From Polaromonas sp. (GTDB taxonomy: Bacteria; Pseudomonadota; Gammaproteobacteria; Burkholderiales; Burkholderiaceae_C): a stretch of 5,214 bases of DNA. Position 1 is the first letter of the stretch. Each line of letters opens with the position of its first letter. The notes under the pieces were generated by a model that saw only the letters and a list, made by a program, of their open reading frames with translations, ran no database searches and was not told the DNA's origin. Both the position numbers and the translations under genes were made by a program. The stretch covers positions 1 to 5,214 of the forward strand of contig JACMQR010000226.1 in assembly GCA_014376885.1 (NCBI GenBank), given 5' to 3'. Positions 1 through 5,214 of the stretch are shown piece after piece.

Positions 1-402
1 CAACTCGACACCATAAGCGCCGATGTTCTGCACCGGCGAGGCACCGACGGTGCCGGGAATCAGCGCCAGGTTTTCCAGGCCGGGAAAGCCGTTTTGCATT
101 GTCCAGGTGACCAGTTTGTGCCAGTCTTCGCCGGCGCCGGCCTCAATGATCCAGGCCTTGGGCGTTTCACGGGCCAGGCGCTTGCCCATGATCTCGACCT
201 TGAGCACCAATGGCTTGACGTCGCCGGTCAGCACGATGTTGCTGCCGCCACCCAGTACGAATTTGGGAGCAGCCTGCCAGGCCGGGTCTTGCAGCACGGC
301 TTGAATGTCGGCTTCGCTGCCCAGGCGCACAAGATGAAGCGCCTTGGCGACGATGCCGAAGGTGTTGCAAGACTGGAGGGGAATGTTTTTCTCGACTAAC
401 AT
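1..402 (-). CDS. murB: UDP-N-acetylenolpyruvoylglucosamine reductase, N-terminal part (cut by left edge)
   Basis: MurB reduces UDP-GlcNAc-enolpyruvate to UDP-MurNAc with NADPH and bound FAD, the second committed step of peptidoglycan precursor synthesis in the cytoplasm. The minus strand reads open for 134 codons from an ATG at 402 and leaves the window in frame. Visible family signatures are NTFG at residues 13-16 near the N-terminus, the FAD-binding GGGSN at 51-55, and the stretch 108-133 containing [24 protein letters not shown], split here as [10 protein letters not shown] (108-117), TVGASP (118-123) and VQNIGAYG (124-131). The start is well supported because an in-frame TGA lies five codons upstream of this ATG. 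No strong Shine-Dalgarno sequence precedes it. The C-terminal substrate-binding domain and the catalytic Ser/Glu lie beyond the edge, so MurB type and intactness cannot be checked. It is divergent from yajQ across 53 bases. Confidence 0.95.
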   Translation of the reverse strand, partial: MLVEKNIPLQSCNTFGIVAKALHLVRLGSEADIQAVLQDPAWQAAPKFVLGGGSNIVLTGDVKPLVLKVEIMGKRLARETPKAWIIEAGAGEDWHKLVTWTMQNGFPGLENLALIPGTVGASPVQNIGAYGVEL

Positions 403-455
403 TCCGGGATTGTCTCACCCATGCGGCACCTCTTTTTTTCCAGGAAATCCACACC
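403..455. promoter_or_regulatory. Short divergent murB-yajQ intergenic region
   Basis: These 53 bases separate two divergently transcribed genes, so promoters for both must lie here or inside the neighbouring coding ends. I see a run of seven T at 433-439 just upstream of the yajQ ribosome-binding site. I see no pair of -35/-10 boxes with good spacing. A TTGCAA at 365-370, inside murB, could be a -35 for yajQ but lacks a convincing -10 partner. The regulatory role is inferred from gene orientation only. Confidence 0.4.
442..445 (+). promoter_or_regulatory. Ribosome-binding site of yajQ
   Basis: AGGA lies ten bases before the yajQ ATG at 456. Together with the conserved MPSFD N-terminus it supports that start. 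Confidence 0.6.
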
Positions 456-947
456 ATGCCTTCATTCGACACTGTTCTTGAAACCGACCTGGTCAAGGTC
501 AAGAATGCGGTGGAAAACACTGCCAAGGAAATCGGCACCCGGTTCGACTTCAAGGGCACCGCCGCCTCGGTCGAGCTGAAGGAAAAGGACAAGGAGATCA
601 TCCTCATCGGCGACGGCGACTTCCAGATCGAGCAGATTCACGACATCTTGCGCAACAAGCTGACCAAGGCCAGCGTCGATGTGCGTTTTCTGGACATTGG
701 CAAGGTCGAGAAAATCGGTGGCGACAAGGTCAAGCAGGTGACCAAGGTTCGCGACGGTATCGAGACCGAGGAAGCCAAAAAAATCCAGCAGCTCATCAAG
801 GGCCACAAGATGAAGGTGCAGGCCGCCATCCAGGAGGGCAAGGTCCGCGTGACCGGCGCCAAGCGCGACGACCTGCAAGCCGCCATGGCCCTGATTCGCG
901 CCGAGATCAAGGACCTGCCGCTGAGTTTCGACAACTTTCGGGACTGA
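456..947 (+). CDS. yajQ: YajQ family nucleotide/cyclic-di-GMP-binding protein
   Basis: This is a full-length member of the YajQ (UPF0234) family. It has 163 residues, the same length as the E. coli protein as I recall it. Typical signatures are the N-terminus MPSFD, RFDFKGT around residues 29-35, [15 protein letters not shown] around 55-69, [15 protein letters not shown] around 120-134, [12 protein letters not shown] around 137-148, and the end NFRD. The family fold is two ferredoxin-like domains. It is a soluble cytoplasmic protein with no signal peptide or membrane segment. Family members in Xanthomonas and Pseudomonas have been described as cyclic-di-GMP-binding effectors that modulate transcription regulators and virulence, and the E. 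coli protein as a nucleotide/RNA-binding protein. Which applies here is not visible in the sequence. It is divergent from murB and converges on pilE 34 bases downstream, so it looks monocistronic. Confidence 0.97.
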   Translation: MPSFDTVLETDLVKVKNAVENTAKEIGTRFDFKGTAASVELKEKDKEIILIGDGDFQIEQIHDILRNKLTKASVDVRFLDIGKVEKIGGDKVKQVTKVRDGIETEEAKKIQQLIKGHKMKVQAAIQEGKVRVTGAKRDDLQAAMALIRAEIKDLPLSFDNFRD

Positions 948-981
948 CACCGCAGCCGCCACCACGCCCCGGGGCAGGCCC
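948..981. other. Convergent yajQ/pilE intergenic gap
   Basis: This 34-base gap sits between the stop codons of two converging genes. It contains a perfect 10-base palindrome, GCCCCGGGGC, at 966-975, but with no loop and no following T run on either strand. It is therefore not a convincing intrinsic terminator. Transcripts from the two sides may overlap or end by Rho. Confidence 0.4.
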
Positions 982-1464
982 TTACTTCCAGCAGCTGTCG
1001 CGCAAGGCGCCGGTGTCCGGCACGCCATCGACCAAAACGCCGCGCACGCCGGTCGAGGTCAGGGTGAATGCGCCGCACAGGTCCAGAGCCATGGAGCCGC
1101 CGGCCACGGGCACCATGCGCAGCGTGAAACCCATGGGGCTCGTCAACGGCGCGGCGCCCATGGGAATGACAAGCTCATAGAGTCTGGCGCTGTCCGAAGG
1201 CGACTGCCGCAAGCTGGCCGGAACCTGGCCGGTCACATCGTTGCCGGCACGATCTGCCGAAAAACTGTCATTGGCCGAGTAAAAGCGCTGCATGAACTGC
1301 GCCGCCTGGACGAGCTGGCCTTTTGCATCGGCCCGCCTTGCCCGGGCCACATAGCTGGCATAGGAAGGCAGGGCAATCGCGGCCAGCATAGCGACGATGG
1401 TGACGCTGACCAGCAGCTCGATCAATGTGAAGCCGCGGGCCCGGGCTGAGGATTTGAAGGTCAT
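982..1464 (-). CDS. pilE: Type IV minor pilin PilE
   Basis: This is a 160-residue type IV prepilin. The N-terminus is a short basic leader, MTFKSSARARG, cut by the prepilin peptidase after Gly11. The mature protein starts with Phe12 and has the conserved Glu at mature position 5 (FTLIE), followed by a hydrophobic alpha1 segment to about residue 40. Two cysteines, Cys130 and Cys158, near the C-terminus fit the disulfide-bounded D-region of pilins. In the standard minor-pilin operon PilE is the last gene and links the tip complex to the pilus shaft, and its position here agrees. It could instead act as a major subunit, which sequence alone does not exclude. The ATG at 1464 is the only reasonable start. 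It lacks a clear Shine-Dalgarno sequence, and a run of nine C lies just upstream. It is separated from the preceding gene by 35 bases, unlike the other genes of the operon, which abut or overlap. Confidence 0.93.
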   Translation of the reverse strand: MTFKSSARARGFTLIELLVSVTIVAMLAAIALPSYASYVARARRADAKGQLVQAAQFMQRFYSANDSFSADRAGNDVTGQVPASLRQSPSDSARLYELVIPMGAAPLTSPMGFTLRMVPVAGGSMALDLCGAFTLTSTGVRGVLVDGVPDTGALRDSCWK

Positions 1465-1474
1465 CTGGAGTGTT

Positions 1475-1483
1475 GGGGGGGGG
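1475..1483 (-). repeat. Nine-C homopolymer in the pilE leader
   Basis: On the coding strand this is C9 (G9 on the plus strand), starting 11 bases upstream of the pilE ATG, in the place where a ribosome-binding site would be expected. It is the longest homopolymer I noticed in the window. Runs of this length are prone to slippage, and in other bacteria similar tracts switch surface-structure genes. That role is inference here. Confidence 0.75.
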
Positions 1484-1499
1484 CGCGTGCTTTTTCAAG

Positions 1500-2771
1500 C
1501 TAGCGCATGAAGATCTGCCGCCATTCGCGGGACTTGATGCTCGGCGGCAGTGCACCCCGGGACGAGGGAATTGCGGCTGCAACCAGTGTGTCGGCGCATT
1601 GCGAGCTGTTTTGCGAACCGCCCACCAAGGCGCCTGCTGCGATGCTTTTGGCCCCGGCTTTCAAGATGGTCACCGCGCCGGCCACCTGGGCGAAGGCTCC
1701 GACGGTGATGGCGCCGGCGGTCTTGCTGATGACATTGCCTGCAACCTTGGCAGCCTGGGCCATCGTAGTTCCGCCGCCAATGGTGATGGCGCCACTGTTG
1801 TTGCTGCACACCGAACCGTTCACGCTGCTGCCTGTGCCGACCGTGATCGCCCCGTCCTCGGTGCTGATGCCGCCCGACTGCGAGCCGGCCCCCAAGGTCA
1901 CGGCGCCAGCGCCGGTGGTGATGGACGCGCTGATGACGCCGCTGGCACTGACCGTGACCGCGCCCGCCTCGCTGACGCCCAGACTGTTGATCTTTCCGCC
2001 CACGTTCCCGCCAATCGTGACCGCCCCTACCTGGGTGATGACGTTGCCGGTGACGCTGCTTTGCGCGCCCGTGTTGATCGCGCCGGCGCCGGTGGTGAGG
2101 TTGCCGGTAACGCGGCTTCCGGCGCCGGTGGTGATGACGCCGGCCCCGGTGGTGGTGAGGTTGCCGGTGACCGAGCTGGCCTCTCCGGTGTTGATGGCAC
2201 CGACCTGCGTGGTCAGATTGCCAATGACGGTGTTGTTGGCGCCGATGTTGATGACGGCCATGTTGGTCGTGATGTTGCCCGTGAAATTCACCCTGTCCTG
2301 CAGCGTGACGGTGCTTTCTGCGTAGAGGTTCGCGGTCACGGTGGCGTTGGCGCCCACATCGACCAAGCCGCCCACTTTCAGTGTCAGGTTGCCTGCCCCC
2401 TGGGCATTGATTTGACTGCCAGCTCCCGCAATGAGCGCATTCGTCACCGTGATGACCGTCGGCAAGCCGGTGGCCATGACAATCTTGTCGCCAGCGCCAA
2501 GCGTCAGTGCCGTACAGGTATAGGCACCATTCCCGCCACTGCAACCGTCAGGCATGTTGCCTGGCTGGAAGGTGTAGTCAACCGCCTGCGCCGGCAGGCA
2601 GGCCAGCAGAACCACGGGCAGCAGCAACCCCTGGCATGCGCTGACGAAAGATGAAGGCCTGTCGGGCCGCCATACTGCAAACCCTGGCATTGCGGGGTTA
2701 TGACAGCGGGCAAACAGGGCACTGGGCCAGGTGGCGTGAGAAGTTTTATCCATGAAATCAATGCCCGCCAT
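1500..2771 (-). CDS. Exported Gly/Asn/Thr-rich beta-solenoid repeat protein in the pilY1 position
   Basis: This 423-residue protein is not one I can name. Its first ATG directly follows the pilX stop (TAAATG). Met7 and Met28 are alternative starts, none with a strong ribosome-binding site. A hydrophobic stretch at about residues 43-59 ends in AQA at 61-63, a good signal peptidase I site giving a mature start at Val64. The segment LLAC, ending at Cys58, also fits a lipobox, so a lipoprotein is possible. Residues 64-95 carry two cysteines (77, 86) in a Tyr/Leu-rich lead-in. From about 96 to 371 the chain is low in charge and consists of irregular 19-20-residue repeats with G-N-L-T-T and G-A-(I/V)-(N/T)-(T/I)-G cores, as expected for a right-handed beta-helix or bactofilin-like solenoid. 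Two more cysteines lie at 322 and 392. The tail (residues 401-423) has PP followed by a charged/aromatic REWRQIF. No PilY1 beta-propeller or von Willebrand A domain is present. Its place in the operon suggests a pilus-associated or surface role, by inference. Confidence 0.85.
   Translation of the reverse strand: MAGIDFMDKTSHATWPSALFARCHNPAMPGFAVWRPDRPSSFVSACQGLLLPVVLLACLPAQAVDYTFQPGNMPDGCSGGNGAYTCTALTLGAGDKIVMATGLPTVITVTNALIAGAGSQINAQGAGNLTLKVGGLVDVGANATVTANLYAESTVTLQDRVNFTGNITTNMAVINIGANNTVIGNLTTQVGAINTGEASSVTGNLTTTGAGVITTGAGSRVTGNLTTGAGAINTGAQSSVTGNVITQVGAVTIGGNVGGKINSLGVSEAGAVTVSASGVISASITTGAGAVTLGAGSQSGGISTEDGAITVGTGSSVNGSVCSNNSGAITIGGGTTMAQAAKVAGNVISKTAGAITVGAFAQVAGAVTILKAGAKSIAAGALVGGSQNSSQCADTLVAAAIPSSRGALPPSIKSREWRQIFMR
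2019..2279 (-). repeat. Core tandem repeats (57/60-base units) in the solenoid gene
   Basis: The coding strand repeats GGCAAC (Gly-Asn), seen as GTTGCC or ATTGCC on the plus strand, beginning at 2043, 2100, 2160, 2217 and 2274. The spacing is 57, 60, 57 and 57 bases, all multiples of three. In protein terms Gly-Asn occurs at residues 165, 184, 203, 223 and 242, giving 19-20-residue units with consensus V-x-G-N-L-T-T-x-x-G-A-I-N-T-G-A-x-S-x-V. DNA copies have diverged, so this is an old duplication series kept in frame. More degenerate units continue to about residue 371. Confidence 0.85.
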
Positions 2772-3386
2772 TTATTGAAGCTCAATGTGTGACTGCAGCC
2801 AGACCTCGCTGCCCGCGGGACGGCTGCGCGCTGCATTGGCCGCTGCCACCTCAGGACCAAATCCACGGGCCGTGACCACATAAAACACAGCCGTGCCTGC
2901 TACACCCGCAGCGGGCGCTTGCTGCTCGACCATGCATTCCGGTGAACGCTTGTAGGTGTCGTGGTCCATGCCCGGCTGATTGACCAGTTCGGAGGGCAGC
3001 ACGAAAGCCGAAGCAGCGGCAGAGGTGTTGTTCCAGGGCGGGCCTGTGGCCGCGGAGTCCCAGGTCGCCGGCGTTTTCCATTGATCGGGCGAGCTGGCCG
3101 GCGTCACGCCGGCACGGGCCATTGCCACGGCTTTGGCTTCGCAATAGCGCAAGGCGATGTCGGCGGCCTGAGTGGCCAGTTCGGTGGTTCGCACATTGCC
3201 CGCAACGCTTTCCGAGGAACCCGCGTTTCGCACACTGGCCACGGCCAGCAGCGACATCAGCACCAGCAAAACCATGGCGATGACCAGCATCACGCCGCGC
3301 TGGCGCTGTGGCCGCCCGTCGACAGGCGAGCACGCTTTCACGGCCGCAGACCAGCTGCTGCCCCCGGGCTGGCCAGCCTCAGTCAT
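2772..3386 (-). CDS. pilX: Type IV minor pilin PilX
   Basis: This 204-residue protein matches the PilX pattern. It has a basic leader ending in QRQRG, predicted cleavage after Gly31, then a hydrophobic helix VMLVIAMVLLVLMSLLAVAS and the sequence ESVAGNVRTTELATQAAD. The AGNVRTTE...QAAD region resembles the EKMAG...QAAE signature of PilX/GspK-type pilins. Mature position 5 is Ile36 rather than Glu, which is normal for PilX and GspK-type subunits that cap the assembly. The leader is long. A GTG at codon 16 would give a shorter one, but the ATG overlaps the pilW stop by eight bases (ATGACTGA), which favours the longer form. Two cysteines follow in the soluble domain (RYCEAKA and PECMVEQ). PilX acts with PilV, PilW and PilY1 in priming pilus assembly in the inner membrane and periplasm. 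Its stop directly abuts the ATG of the solenoid protein. Confidence 0.9.
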   Translation of the reverse strand: MTEAGQPGGSSWSAAVKACSPVDGRPQRQRGVMLVIAMVLLVLMSLLAVASVRNAGSSESVAGNVRTTELATQAADIALRYCEAKAVAMARAGVTPASSPDQWKTPATWDSAATGPPWNNTSAAASAFVLPSELVNQPGMDHDTYKRSPECMVEQQAPAAGVAGTAVFYVVTARGFGPEVAAANAARSRPAGSEVWLQSHIELQ

Positions 3387-4416
3387 GATGAAACCGCCGG
3401 TTTCGAACGACCACCGTGGTGGTGTAGGCGCGGCGCAGCCGAAGGTCCGGCGGACTCGATTCCAGCGTTCCGTCGCACTTCAGATAGCGCGCCGACGCTG
3501 CATTGGCCGCCACAGCCGCTTCGCTGCGCGCCAGGATGCAGATGCGCACCGCGACAACCTTGGCCCAGCGTTCGGCGTCGCTGGCCAGGCCTGCCATATT
3601 GGCCTGGCTCAAAACTTCAGCGGCCGTCAAATAGCCGGCCACATCGGCAGCAGCCACATCGGCAGCGGCGGTTGAAGCCGGTACCGCGCCAAAGCTGAAC
3701 TGCATGTCCTCGATGTTCTCGACCAGCGGCTTTGCACTGCTGGCGGTGCCGTCGGTGTTAAGCCCACTGCCCTTGCAGTAGAGACTGGGAACCTGGGCGC
3801 TGGACACAGCGATATAAAAACGGTTGACCGCCACGGCGTAGGTTGCGCTTTGCAAAGCCGCCGGGTCAAGCGTGGGCAGCGCGGCGGTGATTGTGCCCAG
3901 TTTGTTGCCAAGGCAGTCGCTCGGCAAGCCGTCAGCGGCCGTGGGAACGGTGTTGAAGCGATCGGCTTCATAGCTGAGCGCCAGGGATTCCGGCTGGGCG
4001 GGTTGACTGTCGCAAATCAGGTCGTCGAGCCTGTCCGGTGCGGAACTGGCGGGCGGCGCGAACTTGCCGTCGCAGCCGCGCAGGGTGAAGTTGCTCATGG
4101 TGTAAGCACCCGTGGGATAAACCGCAGGTCCGTAAAGCGGATCGCGCCGGCTGGCAGCATCGACACGGCCGGGTTGATTGGGGTTGCTTCCGGCCATGCG
4201 CAGCTGCTGCGTCAAGATGCCCAGTGTGGCCTGCGCGTCTTCGTTCATGCGCGCCTGGGCCTCGGCCACCTTGCTGGCGCCCGATGCCCCCAAAAAGGCT
4301 GAAAAAGACGCCGCAGCGATGACCAGGCCAATGGCCAGCGCCACCATCAGTTCGATCAGCGAAAAACCCCTGGCTGGGAAAAAGCGCGGCCCGGCGCGCT
4401 GGCGGGGGTGTTTCAT
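3379..4416 (-). CDS. pilW: Type IV minor pilin PilW
   Basis: This 345-residue protein starts at the ATG at 4416, which overlaps the pilV stop as ATGA. The frame stays open further upstream, but the overlap and the leader argue for this start. The leader MKHPRQRAGPRFFPARG is cut after Gly17. The mature N-terminus FSLIELMVALAIGLVIAAAS has Glu at position 5 and a long hydrophobic helix. A periplasmic domain of about 300 residues follows, with the motif RMNEDAQATLGILTQQLRMAG, which is characteristic of PilW-type large minor pilins. Six cysteines are spread over the soluble domain and probably form disulfides. Length and order (after pilV, before pilX) fit PilW. The role, known from the family, is as part of the minor-pilin priming complex and pilus tip. 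An in-frame 15-base duplication lies near residues 250-259. Confidence 0.93.
   Translation of the reverse strand: MKHPRQRAGPRFFPARGFSLIELMVALAIGLVIAAASFSAFLGASGASKVAEAQARMNEDAQATLGILTQQLRMAGSNPNQPGRVDAASRRDPLYGPAVYPTGAYTMSNFTLRGCDGKFAPPASSAPDRLDDLICDSQPAQPESLALSYEADRFNTVPTAADGLPSDCLGNKLGTITAALPTLDPAALQSATYAVAVNRFYIAVSSAQVPSLYCKGSGLNTDGTASSAKPLVENIEDMQFSFGAVPASTAAADVAAADVAGYLTAAEVLSQANMAGLASDAERWAKVVAVRICILARSEAAVAANAASARYLKCDGTLESSPPDLRLRRAYTTTVVVRNRRFHHD
3638..3667 (-). repeat. 15-base tandem duplication in pilW
   Basis: Two adjacent copies of GCCACATCGGCAGC plus one variable base (plus-strand reading, 3638-3652 and 3653-3667) match at 14 of 15 positions. They encode a doubled Ala-Ala-Asp-Val-Ala in PilW and keep the frame. 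This probably lies in a surface loop and looks recent. Confidence 0.8.
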
Positions 4417-4967
4417 GCCGTGAAACCGACATACAGGCAGCGCGGCGGCGGAAGGAGGTAGATCGCTTTCGCCTGGGCCGGGCAGTTGTCCGAGGAAGTC
4501 GCGTCGAGCGCTGCCTTGGTGCTGGGTTCTTGCCAGACAATCCACAAATTGCCATGCGATTTTTCAGTGCATGGCGTGGTGTCGCAGGTAACCAGCAGGT
4601 CGCCTGCCGGAAGCGCGCTGCGCACCGCCTGCCGGGTGGCAGCATCGTCCATGGCCGCCAGCGAGGCGGGCTCGCAGTCAGGGTAACTGCAATTTGCGGA
4701 TTCGATAGGGCCAAACGACCAGGCTGTTTCGTGCAGCGGTGTTTCGTAATGGACGAATCCCCCAGGATTGGCCCGAATGCGGTCAATATGGCTGGACGCC
4801 AGGTTGACGGCCAGCGACCGGTGGCCCGAAAGCTTGGGCATCTGCACCGCAAAGGCCAGCATGGCGCCCAGCGACAGCGTGCCAAACGCCATCAGCAGCA
4901 TGGCGACAAGCACCTCGATCAGCAACATGCCGTGCTGGTGGCGGCGGTCGCAACCACCAGGCGCCAT
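4413..4967 (-). CDS. pilV: Type IV minor pilin PilV
   Basis: This 184-residue prepilin begins at the ATG at 4967, which overlaps the stop of the upstream pseudopilin gene as TGATG. A start 23 codons further upstream (5036) is open but would lie inside that gene and give an implausible leader. The leader MAPGGCDRRHQHG is cut after Gly13. The mature chain begins MLLIEVLVAMLLMAFGTLSLG, the usual PilV-type N-terminus with Met at position 1 and Glu18 at mature position 5. Six cysteines lie in the periplasmic domain (ANCSYPDCEP, VTCDTTPCTE, DNCPAQ, PRCLYV). PilV is a minor pilin of the priming/tip complex. The gene is coupled on both sides: TGATG with the gene before, ATGA with pilW after. Confidence 0.93.
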   Translation of the reverse strand: MAPGGCDRRHQHGMLLIEVLVAMLLMAFGTLSLGAMLAFAVQMPKLSGHRSLAVNLASSHIDRIRANPGGFVHYETPLHETAWSFGPIESANCSYPDCEPASLAAMDDAATRQAVRSALPAGDLLVTCDTTPCTEKSHGNLWIVWQEPSTKAALDATSSDNCPAQAKAIYLLPPPRCLYVGFTA

Positions 4968-5214
4968 CAGCTGTCGGCGCCGCACGACGCCGCTCCGTTG
5001 CCGGCAATCCGGGCCCGCCCGCCAGAGTTGACGCACAGCACCCGCTGGACATCGCCGGCATAGGCGCTGCCGCCAAACTGCAGCGATGTGGCCGACGACA
5101 CATCCAGCAGGCGTCCGGTGGCGGTGAAGCGAAAGATGCTTGATGCGTTGCCGCCGTTTTCGGCAATCGAGTCGATCCCGGCAATGGGCGCCTGGATGCG
5201 CAGCAGGTCGCCAG
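4967..5214 (-). CDS. fimT: GspH/FimT-family pseudopilin, C-terminal part (cut by right edge)
   Basis: The last 81 residues of an open frame enter from the right edge and stop at a TGA at 4969-4967. Residues such as IFRFTATGRLLD, LQFGG, and RVLCVNSGGRARIAG followed by a final ASCGADS fit the C-terminal GspH/FimT domain: a beta-strand with F-x-x-x-G-R, then R-x-(V/L)-C-V-x-x-x-G-R, with a closing Cys. In minor-pilin operons this gene (fimT or fimU) stands first, just before pilV, as here. The prepilin leader and helix are outside the window, so the exact name is by position and domain style only. The frame is one that has no start within the window. Confidence 0.82.
   Translation of the reverse strand, partial: GDLLRIQAPIAGIDSIAENGGNASSIFRFTATGRLLDVSSATSLQFGGSAYAGDVQRVLCVNSGGRARIAGNGAASCGADS

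Noticed and set aside
966..975. Palindrome GCCCCGGGGC as a bidirectional terminator
   Set aside because: It has no loop bases and no T run on either side, so it does not form a normal intrinsic terminator.
1009..1021. GCCGG-TGT-CCGGC hairpin near the end of pilE
   Set aside because: A five-pair stem inside coding sequence with no T run; likely chance in GC-rich DNA.
462..1028. 188-codon minus-strand frame opposite yajQ
   Set aside because: It is a shadow of the strongly conserved yajQ, its Leu/Asp-rich product resembles nothing, and it also overlaps pilE in another frame.
2019..2279. CRISPR-like array or non-coding satellite
   Set aside because: The 57/60-base units are divergent, have no constant repeat/spacer split, and keep a reading frame through the whole series.
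1470..2654. Long open frames on the plus strand opposite the repeat gene (394 and 272 codons)
   Set aside because: They mirror the repetitive, GC-rich codon pattern of the minus-strand gene, have no recognisable domain, and carry no ribosome-binding site or operon context.
4417..4545. Upstream start for pilW giving 388 residues
   Set aside because: It would overlap pilV by over 130 bases and give a 60-residue leader. The ATGA overlap at 4416 gives a normal 17-residue leader.
4968..5036. Upstream start for pilV giving 207 residues
   Set aside because: The extra 23 codons lie inside the preceding pseudopilin gene. The ATG at 4967, overlapping that gene's stop, gives a normal 13-residue prepilin leader.

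Overview
The window is GC-rich chromosomal DNA from a Gram-negative bacterium, most likely a beta-proteobacterium of the Burkholderiales/Comamonadaceae type. This rests on the style of the MurB, YajQ and type IV pilin proteins and on GC-rich third codon positions. The genus cannot be fixed from sequence reading alone.

Layout. On the left, the start of murB (minus strand, running off the left edge) is divergent from a complete yajQ (plus strand, 163 codons). Only 53 bases separate them. YajQ then converges, with a 34-base gap, on a minus-strand type IV pilus minor-pilin operon that fills the rest of the window and enters from the right edge. In transcription order the operon is: the end of a GspH/FimT-type pseudopilin, pilV, pilW, pilX, a secreted repeat protein, and pilE. 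The first five genes are joined without gaps (TGATG, ATGA and ATGACTGA overlaps, then TAA directly followed by ATG), which fixes the starts and suggests translational coupling. Only pilE is set apart, by a 35-base leader that contains a run of nine C.

The order fimT/fimU-pilV-pilW-pilX-(pilY1)-pilE is the classic minor-pilin operon. These proteins form the priming complex and tip of type IV pili used for twitching, adhesion and DNA uptake. The striking departure is in the pilY1 position. Instead of a PilY1 of 1000 or more residues with a C-terminal beta-propeller, there is a 423-residue exported protein made mainly of Gly/Asn/Thr/Val-rich repeats of 19-20 residues, which looks like a beta-solenoid. 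It is the most interesting object here: a candidate replacement or accessory for the pilus-tip adhesin, possibly a lipoprotein. YajQ is known in other proteobacteria as a cyclic-di-GMP-binding protein, so its position beside a pilus operon is suggestive, but the two are on opposite strands.

There is no gene-free stretch over 300 bases. No RNA genes, insertion sequences, CRISPR arrays or convincing intrinsic terminators were seen.
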